From JAIEPW01 sp964406035 (GTDB taxonomy: Bacteria > Acidobacteriota > Terriglobia > Bryobacterales > Bryobacteraceae): a stretch of DNA of 27,967 nt. Shown one piece after another: positions 1 to 8,592 of this stretch. How positions within the stretch are numbered: position 1 is the first letter of the stretch; every line of letters starts with the position of its first letter. The DNA is taken from the NCBI GenBank assembly GCA_964406035.1, contig CAYOQB010000061.1, positions 1 to 27,967 on the forward strand, given 5' to 3'. The notes under the pieces were generated by a model. That model was not told where the DNA came from. It did no database searches and was given only the letters and a program-made list of their open reading frames with translations. Both the position numbers and the translations under genes were made by a program.

Positions 1-31
1 GCAAACTCGCATGACGACTCAAGGAGATTCA

Positions 32-3000
32 ATGAATCGCAGAACCAATATCCTGCTCGCCGCACTGTTGCTGGCGGGCGGAGCACTCCAAGCGCAATTC
101 GATTCCGCCGCGGTGCTCGGCACCATTCGCGACGCCAAGGGCGGTGTTCTGGCCGGCGCCGGCGTCACGATCCGCAATAACGCCACCGGGATCACGCAGA
201 AGACCGTTACCGATCCGAACGGCGACTACATCTTTCCGGCAGTGAAGATCGGCGACTATCGCATCAGCGCCGAACTCGCCGGCTTCTCCACCGCCGTGGT
301 GGAGAGCATCAACATCACCGTGGACGCCCGGCAGCGCGTCGACCTCACACTGCAGGTGGGGCAGGTGACCGAAGTGCTGAACGTAACCGCGGAAGCGCCG
401 CTGCTCGAAACCGACTCCAGTTCCAAGGGCCAGGTGATCCAGCAGAAGCAGATCGTCACGCTGCCCATCCTGGGCCGCACCTACTCCAGCCTGGCGCTGC
501 TGGTGCCCGGCGTCCGCCAGTCTCAGGTGGGCAACCAGGGCGATATCGCCTTCCGCCGCGAGGGTTCCTACAACGTGAACGGTCTCCGCAGCGTGTACAA
601 CAACTTCCTGCTGGACGGCGTCGACAACAATTTCTACGGCACCACCAATCAGGGCTTCTCCAACCAGGCGATCCAGCCGTCGCCCGATTCCGTGGCCGAG
701 TTCCGCATGGCGATCAACGCCTATTCGGCCGAGTTCGGGCGCACCGGCGGCGCGGTGATGAACGTCAGCTCGCGCTCCGGCAGCAATGAGTTCCGCGGCA
801 CGGTGTGGAACTACTTCCAGAACACCTCGCTGAACGCCTACGGCTTCTTCCGGCCGCGCGACGCATCGGGACGCGAGTTCCCCAAGCCCCAGGTGAATCG
901 CAACCAGTTCGGCGGCGTGTTCGGCGGGCCCATCATCAAGGACCGCACCTTCTTCTTCGCCGACTACGAAGGCAGCCGCTGGATTCAGTCTCCGTTCGGC
1001 CAGGCGACGCTGCCGACCCTGGCGCAGCGCCAGGGCATTCTGGGCGCCGATGTCCGCGTGCCCTTCACCTTCACCGACTGGCAGGGACGGACCATCGCCG
1101 CCGGCACGGTGATTCCCGCCGGCCAGCCGGTGCCGCAGACCGCCTTTGCGCGGCGTGTTCTTAGCGAGTTGCCGTCGCCCAACCTGCCCGGCATCGCGAA
1201 CGTGTTCGCCGGCCCCATCCGCAACCAGATCTTCGAGGACAAGGGAGCGATCAAGGTCGATCACCGCTTCGGCGATCGCCTGTCGTCCTTCTTCCGCTAT
1301 AGCCAGCGCCGCCAGGACCTGCAGGCCCCCGGCCTGATTACCGGCTTCTCCGGCGGCAATGCGATCGGCTTCCTGGACACTTATAACCAGCAGGGCATCG
1401 CCGGCATGACCTTCGCCCAGAATCCGACGACGGTGTGGGAGTATCGCTTCGCGGTGACGCGGCTCGGCATGGACCGGCTGCCCGCCCAGGTCGGCGGACC
1501 CAGCATGCGCGAGCTGTTCGGCATCACCGGACTTCCGGAAGGCGACCGCGTCCGCGGCGGCATCACCCCGCAGGACATCACCGGCTTCGCCCGCATCGGC
1601 CGCCAGTCCACCAATCCGCAGGCGCAGTTCCCCACCACCCTGAACTCGCGGCTGAACTTCAGCAAGATCCTGGGCAGCCACACGCTGAAGGCCGGCTATG
1701 AATGGCTGGGCCTGTACATCGACGTCGACGATACCAATCCGCTGTATGGAATCGACGCCTACGGCGGCGGCTTCTCCCGCCTGACGCCCGGCGCGACCAA
1801 CGCCAACTTCTCGCTCGCCGACTTCTTCTTCGGCGCGCGCAGCACCTACCAGATCGCGACCCAGGTCACCGCCAAGATGCGGCAGCAGGCGCACTGGTTC
1901 TACATCCAGGACGACTGGAAGGTTTCGAAGAAGCTCACGGTGAACCTCGGCCTGCGCTACGAGATCACCTCGCCGGTCTATGATGCCGACAACCGGCTGG
2001 CCAACTTCAATCCCTCCACCAACAGCCTGCAACTGGCGGGTGACGGCGGCTGGAGCGAGCGCTCCCTGCAGAACATGCGCTGGCTGAACTTCGCGCCCCG
2101 TATCGGCCTCGCGTACCAGCTCACGCCGCGGACGGTCATCCGCACCGGCTACGGCCTCGGCTACAACTACTGGAATCGCATGGCCTCGGCGGAGCTGCTG
2201 AACACCAATGCTCCCTTCGTCACGCGAGCCTCCATCGTCAACTCCGCGGCCAACCTGGGCAACCTCTGCACCGGCAACAACTCGCAGAATTGCTTCCGGC
2301 CCACGCAGGCCGGATATCCGGTGAACCCGCCGAGCAACGTGATCCTGTTCATTGATCCGGAGACTCCGTGGGGTTACGTGCAGAACTGGCACTTCACGGT
2401 GCAGCACTCGATCACCAAGAAGCTGCTGTTCGATATCGCTTATGTCGGCAACCGCGGCGTGCACCTGCCGCTGCTGGGCGACTTCAACCAGGCTCGCGTG
2501 ATCACGCCCGCGGAGCTCGCCGCCGCCGGATCTCCGCTGGGGTCCCTGAACGCGCGGCGTCCCTTCCAGGGCTTCGGCAACATCACCGGGGTGGTTCCCA
2601 GCGGATTCTCCAGCTATAACGCGCTGCAGGCCAAGGTGGAGTATCGCGGCAACGCGCTGACCCTGCTGAACTCGTTCACCTACGGCAAGGCAATCGACAA
2701 CGTCGGCCAGGTTCTGGAGTCGACCAACGGCGGATCGCCGAACCCGCAGGATATCCGCAATCCGGGCAACGACAAGGGTCCGTCCAGCTTTGACCAGCGG
2801 TTCAACAACACCGCCAGCGTCGTCTACGCACTGCCGTTCGGCAAGGGCCGCAAGTTCGCGGGCTCCATGCCGGGCGCGCTGGAAGCCGTCATCGGCGGCT
2901 GGGAGGCATCCTCCACCATCACCCTGACCAGCGGCCAGCCTTTGAACATCCGCTACGGCGATATCGACGGCCGTCTTTCCGACGGGCAGCCCGACTTCCT

Positions 3001-3412
3001 GGGCAACGTCGCGCTGCGTCCCAACCTGCGCGCCGGCGTCTCCGGCGACCTCCGACGTCCCTCGGCGCAGCGCGAACAGGGCCTGTACATCCTGCCGAGC
3101 TGCTTCGTGAGCCCTACGGACCCCACCTGCGCCTTCGAATTGCCCGCGGCCACCGCGCCGTTCGGCAACCTCGGCCGCAACCGCCTCTATGGCTATCCGC
3201 TGTACCAGGTGGATTTCGCTATGCAGAAGAACTTTGACATGTCCTTCATTAGCGAGGCGGCCCGGCTCACCTTCCGCGCCGAGTTCTTCAACTTCTTCAA
3301 CCGCACCAACTTCGCCGCGCCGGTGATCGACATTCGCAACGGCGCGTTCGGCCGCGCGACCTCTACCTTCGATCCGCGCTTCGTGCAGCTCGCGCTGCGC
3401 TTCGCGTTCTAA
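32..3412 (+). CDS. Oar-like TonB-dependent receptor with N-terminal carboxypeptidase-regulatory-like domain
   Basis: Predicted outer-membrane beta-barrel receptor of 1126 residues, of the large Oar-like type abundant in Acidobacteria. The start at 32 is chosen over the in-frame ATG at 11 because AAGGAG at 21-26 sits 5 nt upstream and a signal peptide follows directly (MNRRTNILLAALLLAGG, likely cleaved after LQA, residue 21). Residues about 23-108 form a carboxypeptidase-regulatory-like beta-sandwich (GTIRDAKGGVLAGAGVTI, later DPNGDYIFPAVKIGDYRI). A plug-like segment follows (SYNVNGLRS, FLLDGVDNNFYG), then a long barrel region rich in aromatic beta strands. The protein ends in an aromatic residue (LALRFAF), as usual for barrel assembly. 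The substrate cannot be read from sequence; this family is generally assumed to take up large ligands such as oligosaccharides or peptides. The gene stands alone on its strand and its stop overlaps the convergent pdxT stop by 3 bp. Confidence 0.93.
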   Translation: MNRRTNILLAALLLAGGALQAQFDSAAVLGTIRDAKGGVLAGAGVTIRNNATGITQKTVTDPNGDYIFPAVKIGDYRISAELAGFSTAVVESINITVDARQRVDLTLQVGQVTEVLNVTAEAPLLETDSSSKGQVIQQKQIVTLPILGRTYSSLALLVPGVRQSQVGNQGDIAFRREGSYNVNGLRSVYNNFLLDGVDNNFYGTTNQGFSNQAIQPSPDSVAEFRMAINAYSAEFGRTGGAVMNVSSRSGSNEFRGTVWNYFQNTSLNAYGFFRPRDASGREFPKPQVNRNQFGGVFGGPIIKDRTFFFADYEGSRWIQSPFGQATLPTLAQRQGILGADVRVPFTFTDWQGRTIAAGTVIPAGQPVPQTAFARRVLSELPSPNLPGIANVFAGPIRNQIFEDKGAIKVDHRFGDRLSSFFRYSQRRQDLQAPGLITGFSGGNAIGFLDTYNQQGIAGMTFAQNPTTVWEYRFAVTRLGMDRLPAQVGGPSMRELFGITGLPEGDRVRGGITPQDITGFARIGRQSTNPQAQFPTTLNSRLNFSKILGSHTLKAGYEWLGLYIDVDDTNPLYGIDAYGGGFSRLTPGATNANFSLADFFFGARSTYQIATQVTAKMRQQAHWFYIQDDWKVSKKLTVNLGLRYEITSPVYDADNRLANFNPSTNSLQLAGDGGWSERSLQNMRWLNFAPRIGLAYQLTPRTVIRTGYGLGYNYWNRMASAELLNTNAPFVTRASIVNSAANLGNLCTGNNSQNCFRPTQAGYPVNPPSNVILFIDPETPWGYVQNWHFTVQHSITKKLLFDIAYVGNRGVHLPLLGDFNQARVITPAELAAAGSPLGSLNARRPFQGFGNITGVVPSGFSSYNALQAKVEYRGNALTLLNSFTYGKAIDNVGQVLESTNGGSPNPQDIRNPGNDKGPSSFDQRFNNTASVVYALPFGKGRKFAGSMPGALEAVIGGWEASSTITLTSGQPLNIRYGDIDGRLSDGQPDFLGNVALRPNLRAGVSGDLRRPSAQREQGLYILPSCFVSPTDPTCAFELPAATAPFGNLGRNRLYGYPLYQVDFAMQKNFDMSFISEAARLTFRAEFFNFFNRTNFAAPVIDIRNGAFGRATSTFDPRFVQLALRFAF

Positions 3413-4035
3413 AATCGAGGGCAGTAACCCAGCACCCGGGGCGCTTCTTCGGAAGCCGCTCCGGGTGCTTTTATTTGGCGTGCGCCGACTTTGTCGACGA
3501 AGTGCCGGTGGACGCGACCGTCCTCCGTCAGCTCCGGATGAAAGGTCGCCGCCATGTGCATCCCCTGCTCCACCCAAACCGGATCTCCGGCATCGGAGGC
3601 GAGCACGCGGACCGCGGGTCCCGTGCGCCGGATGACCGGCGCGCGGATGAACACAGCTTCCACCGGCCCGTCCTCCAGCTCCAGCTTGGAGATGTGCGAA
3701 TCGATTTGCCGCCCGTAGGCGTTCCGCTCCACCGCGATGTCCAGCAGCGAAAGCGACTGCTGACCCGGATTCGTAACTTCCGAAGCCATCAGAATTGCCC
3801 CCGCGCAGGTCCCGAACACCGGCTTCGACGCCGCGAACTCGCGCAGCGAATCCCACAAACCGGTGTAGTCGATAAGCTTCAGCATGGTGGAGCTCTCTCC
3901 GCCGGGGATGATCAATCCATCCACGTCCGCCAGTTCCGCCGCGGAGCGGACCTCCACCGCTTCCGCGCCGAGCTCCCGCAGCTTCTCGCGATGCTTTTCA
4001 AAGTCGCCCTGCAGGGCGAGTACTCCGATTTTCAC
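3409..4035 (-). CDS. pdxT: Pyridoxal 5'-phosphate synthase glutaminase subunit PdxT
   Basis: Glutamine amidotransferase subunit of the DXP-independent PLP synthase: it hydrolyses glutamine and passes ammonia to PdxS. The product from the GTG at 4035 is 208 residues and opens with the family start MKIGVLALQGDFEKH. It shows GGESS (45-49), the nucleophile Cys77 in FGTCAGAIL, and the His166/Glu168 pair in TFHPELTEDGR. The ATG at 4068 would add 11 residues and overlap the upstream phosphatase gene, so GTG is preferred; it starts 4 nt after that gene's stop. The last 20 or so residues go beyond the usual PdxT end and are encoded across the convergent terminator, so the tail is probably a non-conserved read-through. 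It is last in the purC-cvpA-HAD-pdxT operon. PdxS is not in this window. Confidence 0.95.
   Translation of the reverse strand: MKIGVLALQGDFEKHREKLRELGAEAVEVRSAAELADVDGLIIPGGESSTMLKLIDYTGLWDSLREFAASKPVFGTCAGAILMASEVTNPGQQSLSLLDIAVERNAYGRQIDSHISKLELEDGPVEAVFIRAPVIRRTGPAVRVLASDAGDPVWVEQGMHMAATFHPELTEDGRVHRHFVDKVGARQIKAPGAASEEAPRVLGYCPRF
3431..3473 (+). terminator. Intrinsic terminator of the Oar-like receptor gene
   Basis: The arms AGCACCCGG (3431-3439) and CCGGGTGCT (3461-3469) are perfectly complementary. Inside them GCTTC-TTCG-GAAGC (3443-3456) forms a second stem closed by a UUCG tetraloop. TTTTATTT follows directly. The T-run lies only on the plus-strand side, so it should terminate the receptor transcript and not pdxT. 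It lies inside the 3' end of the convergent pdxT reading frame. Confidence 0.9.
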
Positions 4036-4039
4036 TTCT

Positions 4040-4717
4040 TCAGCGTACCGTGTTCGCGGCGTATCCAAGGACGTGCCGCACCACCTCGGCCATCGAGTCG
4101 CACAGGAAGTCGGGCGGATGTTCGATGAGAGAATCCGGCTGGAACCCGAACGTGACCCCCGCGCAATACGCTCCCGCGTTGCGTGCGGTCAGGACATCCA
4201 CGTAGCTGTCGCCCACCATCAGTGTCCGCTCCCGCGCGGCTCCCGCTTCTCCCATCAGCGCGTAAATCCCCACCGGATCGGGCTTCTTCTCCTCGAAGCT
4301 GTTGCCGCCGTACACGCGAAAGAAGTGCGTTTCCAGGCCGAGCTGCATCACCAGCCCCTTGGTGAACCGCACCGGCTTGTTGGTCAGCACCGCCATGCGG
4401 ACATCGGCGTGATGCAGCCGGTCCAGCGCGACGCGCACGCCCGGATACAGCACGGTGTGATCCAGCATGTGGTCGCGATAGTAGCCCAGAAAGAAGTTCA
4501 GCGCTTCCTTCACCTCGGCCTCGCTCGCTTCGGGACCCATCGCCTTGCGGATGAGCACGGGCGCACCGTTGCCGACATAGGAATACACCAGGTCGCTTTT
4601 GAGCGGCGGCAGGCCCATATGGGCGCGGGCCGCGTTGACCGAGTTCGCCAGGTCGGCTTTCGAATCGATCAGCGTCCCGTCCATGTCGAAGATGACGAGA
4701 TCGAAGCGGCGTTTCAG
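4040..4717 (-). CDS. HAD-superfamily phosphatase, phosphoglycolate-phosphatase-like
   Basis: Haloacid-dehalogenase-type phosphatase of 225 residues, close in length and motifs to Gph/PGP enzymes. The first in-frame ATG (4684) would start inside the catalytic motif and lose the nucleophile Asp; the full motif DLVIFDMDGTLIDS needs codons upstream. The only plausible start there is CTG at 4717, with AGGAG (4726-4730) 8 nt upstream and a CTGA overlap with the cvpA stop. With this start Asp11 is the nucleophile and Asp13 the acid/base. Motif II is VLTNKP, motif III lies around the Lys pair in FEEKKPDP, and motif IV is MVGDSYVDV. The helical cap sits between motifs I and II. Substrate unproven: phosphoglycolate, a nucleotide or PLP are all possible given the purC and pdxT neighbours. 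Confidence 0.88.
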   Translation of the reverse strand: MKRRFDLVIFDMDGTLIDSKADLANSVNAARAHMGLPPLKSDLVYSYVGNGAPVLIRKAMGPEASEAEVKEALNFFLGYYRDHMLDHTVLYPGVRVALDRLHHADVRMAVLTNKPVRFTKGLVMQLGLETHFFRVYGGNSFEEKKPDPVGIYALMGEAGAARERTLMVGDSYVDVLTARNAGAYCAGVTFGFQPDSLIEHPPDFLCDSMAEVVRHVLGYAANTVR

Positions 4718-5265
4718 ATGGTGATCTCCTGCAGCCGCTTCGGCTTTTTCCAGATCCGCCGCACTTCTTCCGCGCCCGCGGCGAAGTTCTCGCGCAGCTC
4801 ATAGGGAGCCAGAGAGGAGAACACGCCCGCGGCGCCCATCGCGTAAGGCATCAGTTGCGATTCCACCATCCAGCCGGGCCGCGGTTTCGGCGAGAACGCG
4901 GTGAGCACCGCCACCAGCGCCGCCACGATCGCCGCGCCGCGCACCAGCCCGAACACCCCGCCCGCCAGGCGATCCAGCCACGAAAGCCCAATCAGCTTGA
5001 AAATCTTGGCCGCCAGCGCCGAAATCGCGCTCCCCATCGCCAGAACCGATCCGAACACCGCCAGAAATCCCAGGATGTACGCGGCTGTTTCCAGATCGAA
5101 CCATCTGCGGAACCATGCCGCCGGGATGCCGTAGAACCAGAACGCCAGCACCACCGCGAGTATCGCCGACAACAACCCGATCACCACGCGAGCCAGGCCG
5201 CTGACCAGCCCCGCCACCACCGAACTCACCACAACAATCAGGAACACGACGTCCAGCGCGTTCAT
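4714..5265 (-). CDS. CvpA family membrane protein
   Basis: Integral membrane protein of 183 residues with about four hydrophobic segments: roughly 5-25, 28-48, 60-85 and 105-122. The N terminus MNALDVVFLIVVVSS and the later GLSWLDRLAGGVFGLVRGA stretch are typical of the CvpA/colicin V production family (a D-x-x-x-G-x-x-x-G pattern). CvpA proteins are often encoded next to purine genes, as here. Their molecular role is unclear and has been linked to envelope integrity. The ATG overlaps the purC stop by 4 bp (ATGA, 5262-5265) and its stop overlaps the phosphatase start, so translation is probably coupled. The soluble C-terminal tail is charged. Confidence 0.85.
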   Translation of the reverse strand: MNALDVVFLIVVVSSVVAGLVSGLARVVIGLLSAILAVVLAFWFYGIPAAWFRRWFDLETAAYILGFLAVFGSVLAMGSAISALAAKIFKLIGLSWLDRLAGGVFGLVRGAAIVAALVAVLTAFSPKPRPGWMVESQLMPYAMGAAGVFSSLAPYELRENFAAGAEEVRRIWKKPKRLQEITI

Positions 5266-6134
5266 AGCTCTTTCCCCGTCAGCTTGCGATACGCGTCCCG
5301 GTACTTCTCGCTGGTGTTGCGCACCACCTCGTCGGGAAGCTCCGGACCGGGCGGACGCTTGTCCCAGTCCAGCGTTTCCAGGTAATCGCGCACGTACTGC
5401 TTGTCGAAGGAAGGCTGCGGGCCGCCGGGCGAATAGCGGTCGGCCGGCCAGAATCGGGAGGAATCGGGCGTCAGTGCTTCATCCGCCAGCACCAGTTCGT
5501 CGCCCACGAAGCCGAACTCGAATTTGGTGTCGGCGATGATGATCCCGCGGGTCAGCGCATACTCCGAGGCTTCGCGATAAATGCGCAGCGTCAGGTCGCG
5601 CAGCCGGGCGCTCAACTCCCCGCCCACCGTCGCGCACATGGTCTCGAAGCTGATGTTCTCGTCGTGGCCGCTCTGCGCCTTGGTGGCAGGCGTGAAGATC
5701 GGCTCCGGCAGGCGATCGCTTTCCCGCAATCCCGGGGGCAGCGCCACGCCGGAAACACTCCCCAACTGCTGATATTCCTTCCATCCCGACCCCGACAGGT
5801 AACCCCGCGCCACGCACTCCACCGGCATCATGCGAGCTTTCTTCACCAGCATGGCCCGGCCCTGCAGCTCTTCGCCGAAGGCGAGGACGTCCGTCGAAAT
5901 CAGGTGATTGGGCGTCAGGCCCCGCAGGAATTCGAACCAGAACAGCGTGATCTGCGTCAGCACCTCGCCCTTGCCCGGAATCCCCGACCCCAGGATGCAA
6001 TCGAACGCCGAAATCCGGTCCGTCGCTACGAATAAAAGGGAATCCGACCCGGCTTCGTAGATGTCGCGGACCTTCCCGCGGGCGATGAGCTTGCGCCCGG
6101 GCAAATGCGTTTCCAGCAGGACGGACGAATTCAC
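5262..6134 (-). CDS. purC: Phosphoribosylaminoimidazole-succinocarboxamide synthase (SAICAR synthetase)
   Basis: Purine biosynthesis enzyme that joins CAIR and aspartate with ATP to give SAICAR. The 290-residue product has the full motif set: ARGKVRDIYEAG near the N terminus (nucleotide-binding loop), MMPVECVARGYLSGSGWKEY, EPIFTPATKAQSGHDENIS, IIIADTKFEFG, and LADEALTPDSSRFWP near the active site. Length fits the long bacterial form. The start is GTG at 6134; there is no clear SD and no ATG upstream before the in-frame stop. It is the first gene of a four-gene minus-strand operon and is divergent from the glycosyltransferase gene, with 86 bp between the two starts. Confidence 0.96.
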   Translation of the reverse strand: MNSSVLLETHLPGRKLIARGKVRDIYEAGSDSLLFVATDRISAFDCILGSGIPGKGEVLTQITLFWFEFLRGLTPNHLISTDVLAFGEELQGRAMLVKKARMMPVECVARGYLSGSGWKEYQQLGSVSGVALPPGLRESDRLPEPIFTPATKAQSGHDENISFETMCATVGGELSARLRDLTLRIYREASEYALTRGIIIADTKFEFGFVGDELVLADEALTPDSSRFWPADRYSPGGPQPSFDKQYVRDYLETLDWDKRPPGPELPDEVVRNTSEKYRDAYRKLTGKEL

Positions 6135-6220
6135 GTGACGAGAATCCCGGCTTCCAAGTGATGCGGCGGTAGAAACCAGGATAGCGCATCACTCTATACT
6201 GGTTGAAGCGTTTTCAACGA

Positions 6221-7630
6221 ATGCTTCTTTCCATTCTGATCCCTGTCTACAATGAGCGGACCGTGGTGGAGCGCAGCCTCTCGCTGGTTTTGGCGGCGCC
6301 GCTCCCCGAGAACATGGACCGCGAACTGGTGATCGTGGACGACTGCTCGCGCGACGGCACCTCCGACATTCTCAAGCGTCTGGCGGCCGAGCATCCCTGC
6401 ATCCGGCTGATCCGGCACGAGGTGAACCAGGGCAAGGGCGCGGCCGTGCGCACCGCGATCCAAAACGCCGAAGGCGATTTCTGTTTGATTCAGGACGCCG
6501 ACCTCGAGTACGACCCGTCGGAATATCCCAAGCTGCTCCGCCCCCTGCTCGAAGGCCGCGCCGATGCCGTATTCGGCTCCCGCTATCTCGCCGGCGACGG
6601 CACCCGCATCCTGCCGTTCTGGCATTCGATGATCAACAAGTTCCTCACGCTGTCCTCCAACATGTTCTCCAACCTCAACCTGACGGATATGGAGACATGC
6701 TACAAGGTCTTCCGGACCGACCTGCTGAAGAGCATCCCCGTCCGCAGCGACCGCTTCGGCTTCGAGCCGGAGATCACAATGAAGTCCTCGAAGCGCAAGC
6801 TTCGCATCTACGAAGTCCCCATCAGCTATCACGGCCGAACGTACGAGGAAGGCAAGAAGATCGGCTGGAAGGACGGCGTGAAGGCGTTGGGCGTCATTCT
6901 CTGGTTCTGGCTGATCGACGACCTGTACATTGAGCCGTACGGTCGCGGCGTGCTGAACAATCTGACCGGCACGCCCCAATACCTGAATTGGATCACCCGC
7001 ATCATCCGCCCCCACCTGGGCGACACCGTGCTGGAGCTCGGGGCCGGAATTGGCAATCTTTCCGGCCGTCTGATGGGCAAGAAGATGAGATATGTCGCCC
7101 TGGAAAAAGACCCAATTTACCTCCACGCGCTCGGCAACCGCTTCCTCCGGACGCCGAATGTGGAAGTGCGGCAGGGCGATCCGGAATCGACGGCGGACTA
7201 CAAGGACTTCGCCGGCCAGTTCGCCAGCGCGCTGTGCGTCAATGTGCTGGAATATGCCGAATCGCCGCTGGGCGTGCTGCAGTCACTGGAGCAAAGCCTG
7301 CAGCCCGGCGGAAATGTCGTGGTGCTGGTTCCCCGCAGCATGACGCTGTTCGGAAGAGTCGACCAGACGCTCGGTCACCGCCGGCGTTTTTCACAAGTGG
7401 CGCTGGCGGACCTGCTGTCGCAGGCCGGGTTCGCGGTCGAGCGGTCGTATTCCGTGAACAAGCCTGGATGGCTGGCGTGGCTCCTGTTCAGCCGCCTGCT
7501 GGGACGCAAGACCATCAATAAACCGTTCCTGAAAGTTTTCGATAAGACGGTATGGCTGTGGCGGCGCATCGACTGGCTGTGGCCCTGGCCGGGACTCTCG
7601 CTGGTGATGGTGGCCCGGAAGAAATCTTGA
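6221..7630 (+). CDS. Bifunctional family-2 glycosyltransferase / SAM-dependent methyltransferase
   Basis: A fusion of two enzymes, 469 residues from ATG 6221; an in-frame TTG at 6203 would add six. Residues 1 to about 235 are a GT-A fold family-2 glycosyltransferase like dolichol/polyprenyl-phosphate hexose synthases: SILIPVYNE at the start, IVDDCSRDGT for nucleotide binding, and DAD at 92-94 for the metal. Residues about 245-469 are a class I methyltransferase with motif I VLELGAGIGNL (270-280), an acidic residue after strand 2 (ALEKDP) and LGHRRRFS near the end. The C terminus is rich in Trp and may touch the membrane. It probably moves a sugar to a lipid carrier or surface glycan and methylates a related acceptor. 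The epimerase gene starts 19 bp downstream, supporting a surface-polysaccharide role. Acceptor unknown. Confidence 0.9.
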   Translation: MLLSILIPVYNERTVVERSLSLVLAAPLPENMDRELVIVDDCSRDGTSDILKRLAAEHPCIRLIRHEVNQGKGAAVRTAIQNAEGDFCLIQDADLEYDPSEYPKLLRPLLEGRADAVFGSRYLAGDGTRILPFWHSMINKFLTLSSNMFSNLNLTDMETCYKVFRTDLLKSIPVRSDRFGFEPEITMKSSKRKLRIYEVPISYHGRTYEEGKKIGWKDGVKALGVILWFWLIDDLYIEPYGRGVLNNLTGTPQYLNWITRIIRPHLGDTVLELGAGIGNLSGRLMGKKMRYVALEKDPIYLHALGNRFLRTPNVEVRQGDPESTADYKDFAGQFASALCVNVLEYAESPLGVLQSLEQSLQPGGNVVVLVPRSMTLFGRVDQTLGHRRRFSQVALADLLSQAGFAVERSYSVNKPGWLAWLLFSRLLGRKTINKPFLKVFDKTVWLWRRIDWLWPWPGLSLVMVARKKS

Positions 7631-7649
7631 GGGGAACTCCAAGCAAGCT

Positions 7650-8588
7650 ATGAAGAAATATGTCGTGACCGGCGGCGCCGGTTTTATCGGCTCCGCCCTG
7701 GTGAGAAGCCTGCTCCAACGCGGCGATGGCGAAGTTGCGGTGATCGACAACCTGCTTACCGGCAATCTGCGCAACCTGGAAGGGGGTGCGGAGCGCGTCA
7801 CGCTGCACCGCGCCGACATTCGCGATTACGCTGCGATCGCCGCGCCCATCGCCGGGGCCGATACCGTGTTCCATCTGGCCGCGATCCCTTCGGTGCCGCG
7901 CTCCATCAACGATCCGGTGCCCTCGCATGAGGTCAACATCGACGGAACCTTCCAGGTATTCCGCGCCGCCGCCGAAGGCAAGGTCCGCCGCGTAGTCTAC
8001 GCCGCGTCTTCCTCGGCGTACGGCGACACCGAAACGCTGCCCAAGACGGAAACCATGCTGCCCAAGCCCATCTCGCCCTACGCGGTGCAGAAACTCCTCG
8101 GCGAGTATTACGCGAGTGTGTTCCACTCCTGCTTCGGCCTCGAAACCGTTTCGCTGCGCTTCTTCAATGTCTTCGGCCCGCGCCAGGACCCCACCAGCCC
8201 GTACTCCGGCGTGCTCAGCATCTTCATGCGCTGTCTGATCGAGACCCGCCCGCCCACGATTCACGGCGATGGCGAGCAGTCGCGCGACTTCACCTACGTG
8301 GAAGACGTCGCCGAGTTGGTGATCAAGGCCGCGACCGCGCCGAACGTCGCGGGCAGGATGTATAACGCGGGCAACGGCGAGCGCTACACGCTGAATCAGA
8401 TCTGGAGCCTGCTACAAAAGATCGAGGGCGTCTCCATCCCGGCGAACTATGGTCCGCCACGCCCCGGCGATGTCCGCGACTCTCAGGCCGATACCGCCGC
8501 CGCCATTCGCGACCTGAACCATTCCCCGCGATTCACCATCGAGCAAGGCTTGCGCAAAACGCTGGAATGGTACCGGACGGCGGGCTGA
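7650..8588 (+). CDS. NAD-dependent sugar-nucleotide epimerase/dehydratase (extended SDR family)
   Basis: Cytoplasmic extended short-chain dehydrogenase of 312 residues, nearest in pattern to UDP-glucose 4-epimerases. The Rossmann glycine motif GGAGFIGS is at residues 8-15. Acidic Asp33 after strand 2 (VIDNLLTG) suggests NAD. The catalytic set is the Ser around 121-122 (YAASSSAYG) and Tyr144-x-x-x-Lys148 (SPYAVQK). Further family motifs are RFFNVFGPRQDP and HGDGEQSRDFTYVEDV. It follows the glycosyltransferase/methyltransferase gene by 19 bp, so the two are probably one transcript making and attaching a modified sugar. The exact substrate (Glc, GlcNAc or a uronic acid) cannot be fixed from sequence. 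Its stop is 4 bp from the convergent transglycosylase stop. Confidence 0.92.
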   Translation: MKKYVVTGGAGFIGSALVRSLLQRGDGEVAVIDNLLTGNLRNLEGGAERVTLHRADIRDYAAIAAPIAGADTVFHLAAIPSVPRSINDPVPSHEVNIDGTFQVFRAAAEGKVRRVVYAASSSAYGDTETLPKTETMLPKPISPYAVQKLLGEYYASVFHSCFGLETVSLRFFNVFGPRQDPTSPYSGVLSIFMRCLIETRPPTIHGDGEQSRDFTYVEDVAELVIKAATAPNVAGRMYNAGNGERYTLNQIWSLLQKIEGVSIPANYGPPRPGDVRDSQADTAAAIRDLNHSPRFTIEQGLRKTLEWYRTAG

Positions 8589-8592
8589 GCGG

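Noticed and set aside
29..3856. Very long minus-strand open frame (1275 codons) opposite the Oar-like receptor and pdxT region
   Set aside because: It is opposite a receptor gene with clear domains, signal peptide, SD and terminator, and overlaps pdxT in another frame. Its translation is low-complexity (Ala/Gly/Arg/Val-rich) with no motif. High-GC third positions keep antisense frames open.
6178..6206. Possible purC promoter (TATCCT with a weak -35) and possible glycosyltransferase promoter (TATACT at 6195-6200)
   Set aside because: Neither -10 has a convincing -35 at the right spacing. A promoter must exist in this 86-bp divergent space, but I cannot place it.
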